Shown: piece by piece, positions 1 to 6,471 of the stretch
Position numbering within the stretch: position 1 is the first letter of the stretch
Layout: each line of letters opens with the position of its first letter
Assembly: GCA_017447005.1 (NCBI GenBank)
Contig: JAFSOM010000525.1
Location: 1 to 13,485, forward strand
Origin: Oscillibacter sp.
GTDB taxonomy: Bacteria; Bacillota; Clostridia; Oscillospirales; Oscillospiraceae
Length of the DNA: 13,485 nucleotides
Reading direction: 5' to 3'
Translations under genes and position numbers: made by a program
Notes under the pieces: generated by a model
Database searches by the model: none
Told to the model about the DNA's origin: nothing
What the model saw: the letters and a program-made list of their open reading frames with translations, nothing else

Positions 1-1029
1 GGGGCCATGCAGTTTCTGGCTCCGATTCTCCGGGCGAATGTCGCCGACTATGACCGCGCCGAATTTTACCGGGTTCTGGCTCCCATTGGCATTGTCATCT
101 CTATTCTTCTGACCATCCTCGCCATTATCGGTATCTGGGAGAAAGACCAGCCGAAGTATTTCGGCCTTAGAGGGGAAAAGGCGGAGAAGGTGAAAGTCTC
201 CGAATACTTGGAGATTATCCGCAACAATAACCCCATGCAAAGGCTGATGGTCGCGGGCGCGGGGTGCAAACTGGCGTTGTCTATCGCCACGAATACGACG
301 GTTCTCTGTATGCTCTACGGCTCTATGATGGGGAATTACGACAGCCTCTATCTGCCCATGATGGTATTGGGCTACGCGTTCTCCGTCCCCTTCTTTGCCC
401 TGACGGTACGGACTTCTCAGAAAAAAGGACAGAAAGCGTCGCTCCTGCGCTATGTCTCCGTTGCGCTCGTGTGCTATGTGGGCGTTCTTGCTCTGCTCCT
501 GCTGTGGAATCCGGACAACCCGGCGCGGCGTTTAAGCCTCATGGGGCCGGACGGACTGGCGCTCAATCTCTACACGGTTCTTTTCATCCTGTTTTTCGGC
601 ATTGGCTACGGCGCGTATTACGCAACCGCCGATATGCCGATTCCTATGGTGGCGGACTGCTCTGATTATGAGACGTATCGCTCCGGCAAATACATTCCCG
701 GCATTATGGGAACCCTGTTTTCCCTCGTGGACAAACTGGTATCCTCCCTGTCGGCCACGGTAGTGGGCATTGCGGTGGGGGCTATTGGTCTTTCCAAACT
801 TCCTACCGCCGAGACGCCCTATTGGCCGGGGATGAACGTCGTGGTTATCGTACTGTTCTGCCTGATTCCCATGACGGCGTGGACGGTGACGCTCCTTGCC
901 ATGCGCAACTATTCTCTCACGGGAGAGAAGATGAAAGAAATTCAGAAAGTCAGCGCCCGGCGCCGGGAAGCTGTCGCGCAAGGAATGACACTGGAAGAAG
1001 CAATGAAAAAATATCCGGGTGAAGCATAA
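1..1029 (+). CDS. GPH-family (MelB-like) sugar:cation symporter, 5' end missing
   Basis: Integral membrane secondary transporter of the glycoside-pentoside-hexuronide:cation symporter family, which imports sugars or glycosides with Na+ or H+. The reading frame is open to the left edge, so the Met at position 7 is internal. About 342 codons are visible against a usual 450-500, so roughly the first quarter lies outside. Hydrophobic segments alternate with short loops; the first seen is GIVISILLTILAIIG, and I count about seven or eight. The best family mark is the loop ADCSDYETYRSGKYIPGI, followed by a helix containing the conserved Lys of FSLVDKL; it matches the GPH pattern DxxDYxxxxTGxR...K. 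The C-terminal tail (EKMKEIQKVSARRREAVAQ) is charged and cytoplasmic. Substrate cannot be told from sequence. The gene ends 5 bases before a long hairpin and converges on a helicase remnant. Confidence 0.85.
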   Translation, partial: GAMQFLAPILRANVADYDRAEFYRVLAPIGIVISILLTILAIIGIWEKDQPKYFGLRGEKAEKVKVSEYLEIIRNNNPMQRLMVAGAGCKLALSIATNTTVLCMLYGSMMGNYDSLYLPMMVLGYAFSVPFFALTVRTSQKKGQKASLLRYVSVALVCYVGVLALLLLWNPDNPARRLSLMGPDGLALNLYTVLFILFFGIGYGAYYATADMPIPMVADCSDYETYRSGKYIPGIMGTLFSLVDKLVSSLSATVVGIAVGAIGLSKLPTAETPYWPGMNVVVIVLFCLIPMTAWTVTLLAMRNYSLTGEKMKEIQKVSARRREAVAQGMTLEEAMKKYPGEA

Positions 1030-1033
1030 CAAT

Positions 1034-1087
1034 ATCCCAGTCATGGAGAACGGACTTTTGAATCTGTCTGTTCTTTATGATTGGGAT
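1034..1087 (+). terminator. 22-bp hairpin with 10-nt loop after the symporter gene
   Basis: Bases 1034-1055 pair with 1066-1087 without a break: 22 base pairs, of which four are G-T in the plus-strand sense, around the loop TTTTGAATCT. All four wobbles are G.U in plus-strand RNA but would be C/A mismatches in minus-strand RNA, so the structure favours the symporter transcript. There is no clean U-tract (TTACTTTGAGATTT follows). It may therefore be a 3' stabiliser or a poor terminator rather than a classic intrinsic one. It lies between two converging genes. Confidence 0.55.
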
Positions 1088-1664
1088 TACTTTGAGATTT
1101 GGGAATGGCGTACCATATACCGGCGGTAAACCTCCGGAAGGCTTTCGATTCCGGTTTCCATCGAATCAATTTCCTCATCCGTCAGCATCATGTTTTTGAT
1201 AAATGTAATGGCGGAGCGAATGTCCTTGACCGTTCCGATTTCCGCGTACTCCTCGTTGACGGACTTGTAAATATTCCGCACGAGTTCCGTCAGTTCGGCG
1301 TCATTGTCGAGAAGCCTGAACGCCTGACGGCGATAATACTCGCTGTAATAGCGAATGATTTTCGAGGAAACGCCGTTGATAGTCCGAAACTCCAGACGGT
1401 CGGCGTATTCCGAGCCGAACAGGGACGCGAACCGCCGTTTCATATCCCCGGTCGCCGCGACCGTATAGGTCATGGTCAGAATGTTTTCGGGGGCAACGCC
1501 GCAACAATAGACCATGTATCCCAAACGGGTGACAAGAACGGTGGTTTTGTCGCCGCCGGGGACGGCCAGCAACAGGACGGCCCGTCCACAGTACGCGCCG
1601 CCACGCGCTACTGTTCGTTCAAAAGGGCGATATAGTTTGCTTCAAAAGTTTCTCTCGCTGTCAT
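1087..1664 (-). pseudogene. UvrD/PcrA-like superfamily 1 helicase, decayed 5' fragment
   Basis: Remnant of an ATP-dependent DNA helicase of the UvrD/Rep family (about 700 residues when intact; fewer than 195 codons remain). From the ATG at 1664 the protein opens MTARETFEANYIALLNEQ and then meets TAG where homologues typically have Gln (NEQQ), probably CAG to TAG. A 1-base loss follows in GGGCCG(g)TCCTG, before motif I. The frame then reads LLAVPGGDKTTVLVTRLGYM, where the family has AVPGSGKTT: the invariant Gly before Lys is Asp, so ATP binding would be lost even with the frame restored. Recognisable family sequence (ENILTMTYTVAA..MKRRF, then a motif Ia/Ib region) continues to MVRHSQI. It then ends abruptly, just where motif II would follow, beside the hairpin at 1034-1087. 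The promoter-like site upstream is intact. Confidence in both family and pseudogene status is high. Confidence 0.85.
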
Positions 1665-1695
1665 AACGCTCACTCTATAAACGGATTATATTGGA

Positions 1696-1704
1696 ATTAT
1701 AACA
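1696..1704 (-). promoter_or_regulatory. Extended -10 promoter for the helicase remnant
   Basis: On the minus strand the sequence reads TGTTATAAT, a perfect extended -10 (TGn-TATAAT), about 32 bases before the ATG at 1664. The -35 region is T-rich without a good hexamer. A second TATAAT lies at 1690-1685. It may still be transcribed although its gene is dead. Confidence 0.45.
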
Positions 1705-1816
1705 CATCAAAGGAAAAAAGAAAAGCCGTATCCAAAGTTTATTTTGAAATATCTTTGACGCTAAAACGCGGAATGTCCGCTATGTATTTCCGTGTGATTT
1801 CCATTATCATTCGCGC

Positions 1817-1848
1817 AAAAAAACGGCCAGACGCAACGCGCCTGACCG
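1817..1848 (-). terminator. Rho-independent terminator of the small-gene pair
   Basis: In minus-strand RNA an 11-bp stem (1848-1838 with 1834-1824, two G.U pairs) closes a 3-base loop and is followed directly by seven U. It begins 35 bases past the stop codon at 1883, so it ends the transcript of the two small minus-strand ORFs and shields the helicase remnant from read-through. Confidence 0.85.
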
Positions 1849-1882
1849 CTATGATAGAGCTTGCGATATTGACGGCTTCCGC

Positions 1883-2071
1883 TTAAAACAACGACATCAG
1901 CGCGGACGCCATTTCCTCTTCCGGCGTCGGCTCTCTGTTTTCGGCCTGTCCCATACGTTGACGCGCTTTCTGTAACAGTCGCTCCGCCGCCTCTACGGAC
2001 GCCTCGTCTACGTCCATACCCTGCGCCTCGCCGCTCTCGCACTCCCGCAAATCCGACTGGATTTCCGCCAT
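1883..2071 (-). CDS. Small acidic helical protein, hypothetical
   Basis: A 62-codon ORF not recognised as any family. It is Glu/Ala rich and probably helical: an amphipathic stretch ASVEAAERLLQKARQRMG is followed by the acidic PTPEEEMASALMSLF. Two things argue that it is or was a real gene: a near-perfect SD (AAGGAGG, 2094-2088) and a strong terminator just after the stop. The start is a problem. The SD is 5 bases from an ATG at 2082, in another frame, which stops after 24 codons; the in-frame ATG at 2071 is 16 bases from the SD. One lost base between 2079 and 2072 would fuse MNRL to this frame, so the gene may be frameshifted at codon 4-5. It follows the 92-codon ORF at 2386-2108 on the same strand with 25 bases between that stop and ATG 2082. 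Confidence 0.55.
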   Translation of the reverse strand: MAEIQSDLRECESGEAQGMDVDEASVEAAERLLQKARQRMGQAENREPTPEEEMASALMSLF

Positions 2072-2087
2072 AATCTATTCATGACGC

Positions 2088-2094
2088 CCTCCTT
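2088..2094 (-). promoter_or_regulatory. Shine-Dalgarno site AAGGAGG
   Basis: Minus-strand AAGGAGG, 5 bases before ATG 2082 and 16 before ATG 2071. It decides the start of the small gene: it fits the out-of-frame ATG at 2082 better, which suggests a 1-base indel soon after the original start. Confidence 0.7.
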
Positions 2095-2107
2095 AATTAT
2101 AACAAGA

Positions 2108-2386
2108 TTACAGCAGTTTTACCAGTTTGACATAAAGCAAATCGTTTACGTCGAAAAACTCAACGGATACTGCGGCGCCGTCTAACGGAGTGTCAAAGTA
2201 AACGGCGTTCATGGCCCCGCCGATTCCCGGAACTTTCAGAAAGCCGCCCCACAAAATTCCGTACAGTCCATCTTGCGGGGCGTCGTCCGGCAACAGGGCG
2301 CGGAACGCTTGCGCGTCAATTTCCGCGCCGTCGCCGTCGCATATGAGCGGAAAGCCGTCGTCGCTGTCCGTTTGATAGACCGTCAC
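2108..2386 (-). CDS. Acidic hypothetical protein, probably N-terminally truncated
   Basis: A 92-codon ORF of unrecognised family, opening with GTG. Composition is strongly acidic and looks like coding sequence: an N-terminal Asp-rich part (YQTDSDDGFPLICDGDGAE), a middle with many small residues (GLYGILWGGFLKVPGIGGAM), and a hydrophobic/acidic C-terminus ending VNDLLYVKLVKLL. The alternating hydrophobic pattern suggests a small beta-rich fold. The GTG has no good SD, and the frame stays open upstream into the tandem repeat at 2399-2428, where plus-strand SLH coding begins. The true start has therefore probably been lost at a recombination junction. It shares a transcript and terminator with the following small ORF. 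Function unknown. Confidence 0.45.
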   Translation of the reverse strand: MTVYQTDSDDGFPLICDGDGAEIDAQAFRALLPDDAPQDGLYGILWGGFLKVPGIGGAMNAVYFDTPLDGAAVSVEFFDVNDLLYVKLVKLL

Positions 2387-2398
2387 AAACTCCGTCTG

Positions 2399-2428
2399 CT
2401 GGACGGACGCTATCTGGACGGACGCTAT
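2399..2428 (+). repeat. Perfect 15-bp tandem duplication
   Basis: CTGGACGGACGCTAT occurs twice head to tail (2399-2413 and 2414-2428), encoding LDGRY LDGRY in the SLH frame. It lies at the boundary between the minus-strand acidic ORF and the plus-strand SLH/cellulase remnant. Confidence 0.9.
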
Positions 2429-2784
2429 TATGAAAGCGTTTTGGCCGCTTATTCCGGCGGCGTTCTGCTGGGCGACAGTTCCGGCTGTTGTCCTAACGAC
2501 GGGTTGTCCCGCGCCGCCGCGTGCGCAATCATTTACCGCGCTTTACAAAAGGCGTCCGTTGTCCCGACACCCGACGACGAAAGCGCGACGAAACTGGAAA
2601 GCGTCGTCAGTCCGGCGCGGGGCGGCGTCGCCGAAAACGGCTGGTTGCAAGTCAAAGGCGCGCAGTTATGTAACGAATCCGGGGAAGCGGTCGTTTTACG
2701 GGGCATGAGCAGTCACGGACTGTAATGGTACGGACAGTTCGCGTCGCCATGTATACGGAGGAAGGCGGGTACCTTAGTAATCCG
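2399..2784 (+). pseudogene. S-layer-homology + GH5 endoglucanase, fragment
   Basis: Remnant of a cell-surface cellulase. Bases 2423-2548 encode an almost complete SLH domain (YYESVLAAYSGGVLLGD, then PNDGLSRAAACAIIYRAL, matching the G..P...SRAEA..I..R pattern), which anchors proteins to cell-wall polymers. After a Pro/Asp/Ser linker, 2636-2725 encodes the start of a glycoside hydrolase family 5 catalytic domain (GWLQVKGAQLCNESGE, then VVLRGMSSHGL). A TAA (2723-2725) stands where GH5 enzymes have Gln before WYGQF. The frame then shifts to VAMYTEEGGYLSNP (2743-2784), the next conserved GH5 strand, with about 20 intervening residues missing. The catalytic Glu residues are absent. There is no start codon or signal peptide: the upstream end is the tandem repeat. 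Family assignments are from remembered motifs; pseudogene status is clear. Confidence 0.8.
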
Positions 2785-3118
2785 ATGGGAGAGCGTTTCG
2801 GCGCGTCAGTTCCCACATATGAGAAAATCGCGGCGGAACTGTCCGGCTTCTGAAAACGCCGCTACGAAAACCCGACTGTCAAAAAATCTCTGACGCTTTA
2901 CGCGCCGGGAATTTTTGTTTTGGGAAATCGTCAAAGCGACGTAAAAAGTCCGGGACGGACGCTATGAAACGACCATCAGCGACAAGTTGAAAACCGAGGC
3001 AAGCAAACGGAACGTGTCCCCGTTGAAAGAGTTGGAAACGCGTTTGTTTTCCGAACTGCGCGGACGGGCCTCCCTCCAAAGCGGGGAAGCCTGTCCGACA
3101 CGGGCGGTTTCTATTCCG
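2785..3118 (+). other. Scrambled region without an intact gene
   Basis: Short plus-strand coding-like pieces in different frames: PTYEKIAAELSGF, then a stop, then RRYENPTVKKSLTLYAP, and DGRYETTISDKLKTEASKRN (2954-3013) running on to about 3100. None is recognised. The last has a helical, charged look and begins at a third copy of the GGACGGACGCTAT motif. On the minus strand the same bases read as non-coding. I take this as debris from one or more deleted genes. Confidence 0.5.
2953..2965 (+). repeat. 13-bp direct repeat of the 2416-2428 motif
   Basis: GGACGGACGCTAT here is identical to 2416-2428 (and 2401-2413). The two outer copies bracket about 525 bp containing the whole SLH/GH5 remnant. 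In both places the protein reads DGRY followed, with or without one extra Tyr, by Glu. Confidence 0.7.
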
Positions 3119-4056
3119 TTACCAGTTGGCCACGATTTTACCGTAGGCCTGCTTTTTGCTCGTTTCGTAACGCTGAATCTGCACGAGAACGCAGTCGCCG
3201 ATTTGGAATGTGGAGTCGTCGTACATAGGTTGCACATCACGGTCACGTTGTCCGGGAGCGTGCGGAACCCGCCGCCGTACTTCCCGGAGATGACCGCCTC
3301 GCGGGTGGGGCCTTCCAGCCGCCGGAACTCCGCGCCGTCAAACGGTTCCGGCTCTGTCTCCTTCACGGAAATGGAAAGCGTTCCGGCGCGGCTGTCGTAC
3401 TCTTTCAGCACGCAGTCGAGAACGTCGCCGGAATGGCGCGTCTCGCGCAAGTCAGGGAGGGACGCGTAGGACGAATCCCGCGGGATGAGGTCGATGTCGC
3501 AGCCGTTGCAGGTCACGGACAGCGGCGGGGGACAACCGCCATGACGCCGCGCTGAATGCGGGAGCCGGGGCAGTTTATGGAAGGCTGGATGAAGAAATAG
3601 TAGCGGCGGGAAGAGAGGGCCAAGCGGCGCAAGGCTACCGCCAGATTGCTTTTTTCCTCTACGGCTTTTTGTCCGAACGTCAGCCCAAGTTCCGCAAACT
3701 GCGCGCTGACAATGCGTAGCGGCATTTCATAGGCTTTCATTTTCTTTCTGGAACGCGCCGTTTTCGCGTCAAAGGAAATTGTCGTTTCTTCCCACTCCTG
3801 ATTGCTCTCCACTTTCCGGTAATCCGGCAAAACGTAGGAACCTGTCGCGTAAAACACGCTCTGAACGATTCCGGCTTCACCATCGGGAGGCGACATGGTT
3901 ACTGTCGGATACGGAGCGAATCTCGCCGTCCAAAGACGTAATAATCCTGACGCCGGAAGCGGGAACGGATTGCTTGCGCTTTTAGCGCGGAAATTTTGGA
4001 AAGCCCACTGAAAACCTCGCGCGCGTTTTTCTCTCCGGAGCGGTTTTGTCATCCGT
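3119..4056 (-). pseudogene. Twin S1-domain RNA-binding protein, multiply frameshifted
   Basis: Pieces in several frames join into one protein with two C-terminal S1 (OB-fold) RNA-binding domains. From the 5' side: KISALKAQA (about 4010-3980), SVPASGVRIITSLDGE (about 3975-3925), then a long frame from about 3895 (SYVLPDYRKVESNQEWEE .. FAELGLTFGQKAVEEK) to GVMAVV. The first S1 domain straddles a frameshift: one G lost from the run at 3527-3531 (five; six would restore VVPPPLSVTCNGCDIDL). It ends GDVLDCVLKEYD..TLSISVKE. The second (EAVISGKYGGG .. LPDNVTVMC) shifts again near 3228, and the restored frame reads DDSTFQIGDCVLVQIQRYE .. YGKIVANW before TAA at 3121-3119. Proteins of this layout are found in clostridial conjugative or phage-like elements, which is inference here. 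At least three indels make it dead. The 5' boundary is approximate. Confidence 0.7.
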
Positions 4057-4110
4057 ATCAAAGGCCAAAAGGAAGACAGACGCTTTAAGGCAAACGTTCA
4101 AAAAAAGCGC

Positions 4111-4139
4111 TTGCAATCTTTTCCGCGCTTGTATATAAT
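4111..4139 (+). promoter_or_regulatory. Sigma-A-type promoter for the LRR surface protein
   Basis: TTGCAA (4111-4116), 17-base spacer, TATAAT (4134-4139): a near-consensus vegetative promoter. Transcription would begin near 4146, giving a leader of about 120 bases before the ATG at 4269. Confidence 0.8.
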
Positions 4140-4145
4140 AGCCAA

Positions 4146-4268
4146 TGGAGATACAAGTTAGCGGAGACCATAAGGCGCGGAAAGGCTCCGCGGCCCCTGT
4201 GTTTTCGGTAGCGACCCACGGACGGAGATTTGTCCTCATTCATGGGACAAGCCCCGGAGGGAAAGTTC
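4146..4268 (+). promoter_or_regulatory. 5' leader with small hairpins
   Basis: The leader can form CGCGGA-aaggc-TCCGCG and, nearer the start, TTGTCC-N9-GGACAA. A good SD (GGAGGG) lies 7 bases before ATG 4269. I do not recognise a riboswitch class. The second hairpin is close enough to the SD to matter for translation, but this is conjecture. Confidence 0.3.
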
Positions 4269-5273
4269 ATGCGTGGATTTATGAAAGGGGTTGGTTCGAT
4301 GAAGAAACGTATGATTGCGCTTGTGTTTCTGCTGTTGCTGATAGTGGGTGTGTGCACTATTCCGGCAACGGCGGCGGATTCTATTCCAGATGATGTGTCG
4401 TTTCCCACGTCTTCGGTTGTTCCTTCCATCGTCGAATTTGCTTCAAGCTTCACAGTAACCTTTGACGCGAATGGAGGAACAGTGAATCCTACCAGCCAAA
4501 AGATGAGCGGAACGGCATATACAAGATTGCCGACTCCAGTTCGAGAAGGCTACGTTTTCGCCGGATGGTATACTGCGCTAGATGGAGGAACGCAAGTAAC
4601 CTTTAAGTCAAGAGCAAATCCAAGTAACCATACGCTCTATGCGCACTGGAAAGAGGTTGAAATTGCCTCCAATGGTTACTGCGGTGAGAACGGCGGCAAA
4701 AATCTAACGTGGACATTAGACAGTGAAGGCACGCTAACGATTAGCGGAACAGGGAGGATGTGGAGTAATCTATCCAGTCATAATGGCCGTATATTTACTG
4801 ATTCTAACTCCTTCCATGTAAAGCCTCTTTCAATCGTCAATCCATTAGTCGAGCAAGTCCTGCGCGTTTATATTAATGAAGGGGCCACAAGCGTTGGAGC
4901 GTGCGCATTTCGGGACTTTCCGAATTTACAGAGCGTCACTATCCCCCATAGCCTTCAAACCATCGAAAAAAATGCGTTTCGGAATTGTTCCAAGTTGGAA
5001 AGCGTATCGATTCCTAATGGCGTTATGGAGATAGGAGAACGCGCTTTCCAAGAATGCTCAAATTTGCGGACTGTCAGCCTTCCTGACAGCGTTTCAACGA
5101 TTGGCGATAGCGCCTTTATTGAATGCGCAAATTTAACTGACGTATACTACTCAGGCAAAAAAGAGCAGTATATTCAGTTGACATCTCCGAGGATGTACTA
5201 CTCATATAATCCGTCCAAAAACGAAAAAATACGCGTATTGACGGTGAAAATGGGTATGAAGGAGACAGGTTAA
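4269..5273 (+). CDS. BspA-like leucine-rich-repeat surface protein, 5' part
   Basis: Secreted surface protein of the BspA type, a family associated with adhesion and matrix or host binding. The start at 4269 is chosen because GGAGGG lies 7 bases upstream; a more distal TTG at 4230 has no SD, and ATG 4299 (MKKRM) is also possible. The signal peptide is clear: MKKRM, hydrophobic core IALVFLLLLIVGVC, likely cleavage after PATAA. Then come a Listeria-Bacteroides repeat (FTVTFDANGGTV .. GYVFAGWYT .. LYAHWK, bases about 4449-4650), a CGENGGKNLTWTLDSEGTLT segment typical before these LRRs, and four LRR_5-type units (SVTIPHSLQTIEKNAFRNCS and similar). The frame stops at 5273 with out-of-family sequence (RVLTVKMGMKETG), while the -1 frame continues the protein. 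The gene is therefore the 5' part of one frameshifted gene. Confidence 0.8.
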   Translation: MRGFMKGVGSMKKRMIALVFLLLLIVGVCTIPATAADSIPDDVSFPTSSVVPSIVEFASSFTVTFDANGGTVNPTSQKMSGTAYTRLPTPVREGYVFAGWYTALDGGTQVTFKSRANPSNHTLYAHWKEVEIASNGYCGENGGKNLTWTLDSEGTLTISGTGRMWSNLSSHNGRIFTDSNSFHVKPLSIVNPLVEQVLRVYINEGATSVGACAFRDFPNLQSVTIPHSLQTIEKNAFRNCSKLESVSIPNGVMEIGERAFQECSNLRTVSLPDSVSTIGDSAFIECANLTDVYYSGKKEQYIQLTSPRMYYSYNPSKNEKIRVLTVKMGMKETG

Positions 5274-5813
5274 GCGATTGTATCGCCCATTGCTCCGACG
5301 GCGTATTATTGGGGGCTGCTGGCAGTTGCGGTGAAAATTTAATATGGGTCTTAAATAGCGCAAATACTCTGACTATTAGCGGTACAGGGGCTATGATAAC
5401 TGATTATTACGGTGGGGAGCAGCTAATAGCCGCTGGAAGCGCACTTTATTATCGCCCATCCGTATGGCAAAAAGCCACTCAACTGGTTATAGAAAATGGC
5501 GCAGTATCTGTTGGGGCAAATGCTTTTCAGGGCTGTGTCAATCTTTCAAGCATTACAATCCCTAACAGCGTTACCGGCATTGGAGCGAACGCTTTTAATG
5601 GCTGTAGCGGTTTAACCCGTCTCGTAATTCCGGATAGCGTTACCAGTATTGGGAATAACGCGTTTGCGTGCGCTAATCTGGAAAGTATCATCATTGGGGA
5701 TGGTCTTACCGACCTCCAGTCTTTTGCCTTTCCCAGTTATGCAAAACTCTCTCATATAACTATCGGTCATGGCATTACCGCCATTAAAGGAGGCGCGTTT
5801 CGGAATTGTAGCG

Positions 5814-6088
5814 CTTTAACAAGCGTTATAATCCCCGATAGCGTTACCAGTATTGGAGCGGACGCTTTTAATGGTTGTAGCGCCCTGACGAGCGTCGCCA
5901 TTCCTGACAGCGTCACTAGCATTGGAAGCGATGCGTTTTACGGTTGCAGCGGACTGACGAGCGTCGCCATTCCTGACAGCGTTACCAGTATTGGATACTG
6001 TGCGTTTTCCGGTTGTAGCGGACTGACGAGCGTCGCCATCCCCAACAGCGTCACCAGCATTGGCTTTTCTGTCTTTTCAGGCTGTGGC
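5814..6088 (+). repeat. 69-bp tandem LRR-coding repeats
   Basis: Successive 23-codon units are nearly identical in DNA. The phrase GACGAGCGTCGCCAT begins at 5887, 5956 and 6025, exactly 69 bases apart, and is followed by C/T-variant copies of CCTGACAGCGT. Less similar units extend upstream to about 5545. The low divergence suggests recent expansion or gene conversion. Confidence 0.85.
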
Positions 6089-6370
6089 GCGTTGACGAAT
6101 ATCTACTACGCTGGAACGGAAACGCAATGGAATGCGATAAGCGGGCACGATTATGTTCCCGCAAGCGTTAATATCCGCTACGAAAGCGTTGAACCGGAAG
6201 AACCGGATAAGCCGGATAGCCCGGATACGCCGGATAACCCGCCGACAGAGCCGGAGAAACCCGCTGTCAGGGAAGGCCAAATCCGATTTTTCCCTTACAG
6301 TCCGGGCAACATCTACTACCATTATGTTTCGGAGAGCGTGTACGTTCAGGCGATTGTCCCGGACGCTGAG

Positions 6371-6389
6371 CAATGTCGTTTAGTTAGGC
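6371..6389 (+). repeat. Left terminal inverted repeat of the IS
   Basis: CAATGTCGTTTAGTTAGGC; 17 of 19 bases match the reverse complement of 7875-7893. Confidence 0.8.
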
Positions 6390-6428
6390 CAGATGTGAGG
6401 GTGAAAAGAATAGCGGTAAAAGTGCGTC

Positions 6429-6457
6429 GCTCCTGATTGTGATAGACAATCAGGAGC
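6429..6457 (+). promoter_or_regulatory. Perfect 12-bp hairpin inside the IS left end
   Basis: GCTCCTGATTGT, loop GATAG, ACAATCAGGAGC. The stop codon of the truncated LRR frame (TGA, 6434-6436) lies in the first arm. Part of that arm (CTCCTGAT, 6430-6437) is also complementary to ATCAGGAG at 6496-6503, the transposase SD, so an alternative pairing is possible. Likely role: limiting transposase expression from transcripts entering from outside, as known for other IS elements. Confidence 0.6.
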
Positions 6458-6471
6458 AAATCTGATAATAC
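6443..6471 (+). promoter_or_regulatory. Possible transposase promoter
   Basis: TAGACA (6443-6448), 17 bases, TAATAC (6466-6471), about 40 bases before ATG 6512. The match to consensus is moderate. Its transcript would begin after the hairpin's first arm and so would lack it. Confidence 0.35.

Larger units (their letters stand above)
5243..6436 (+). pseudogene. BspA-like LRR protein, 3' part (frameshifted, IS-truncated)
   Basis: Continuation of the preceding surface protein in the -1 frame. The frame has no credible start or SD (only a TTG near 5309) and reads through LSDCIAHCSDGVLLGAAG into a second CGENLIWVL..TLTISGTGAM segment. This sits on about ten LRR_5 units of 23 residues (IPDSVTSIGADAFNGCSALT type), then YYAGTETQWNAI. 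After that come a Pro/Glu/Asp linker (EEPDKPDSPDTPDNPPTEPE) and a C-terminal piece GQIRFFPYSPGNIYYHYVSE. The frameshift lies between about 5224 and 5245; a run of six A at 5224-5229 is a candidate. The last ~20 codons, from about 6371, are encoded by insertion-sequence DNA, and the stop lies inside an IS hairpin. The natural C-terminus is thus lost. Translation of this half would need frameshifting; it is most simply a pseudogene. Confidence 0.75.

Noticed and set aside
1099..1635. 178-codon plus-strand open frame
   Set aside because: It is antisense to the helicase remnant, whose minus-strand sequence carries family motifs; the plus frame has none and no SD.
2962..3118. C-terminal extension of the S1 protein to 2962 in its unshifted frame
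   Set aside because: After the frameshift near 3228 this frame has no family likeness; the restored frame ends the protein naturally at 3119.
4146..4268. Riboswitch in the leader of the LRR surface protein gene
   Set aside because: A cyclic-di-GMP type was considered because of the surface-protein context, but its conserved core bases are not present; only simple hairpins are seen.
5223..5231. Programmed -1 ribosomal frameshift at GAA AAA ATA
   Set aside because: It does not fit X-XXY-YYZ (the last codon would re-pair badly) and no downstream stimulatory hairpin was evident; a plain indel is simpler.
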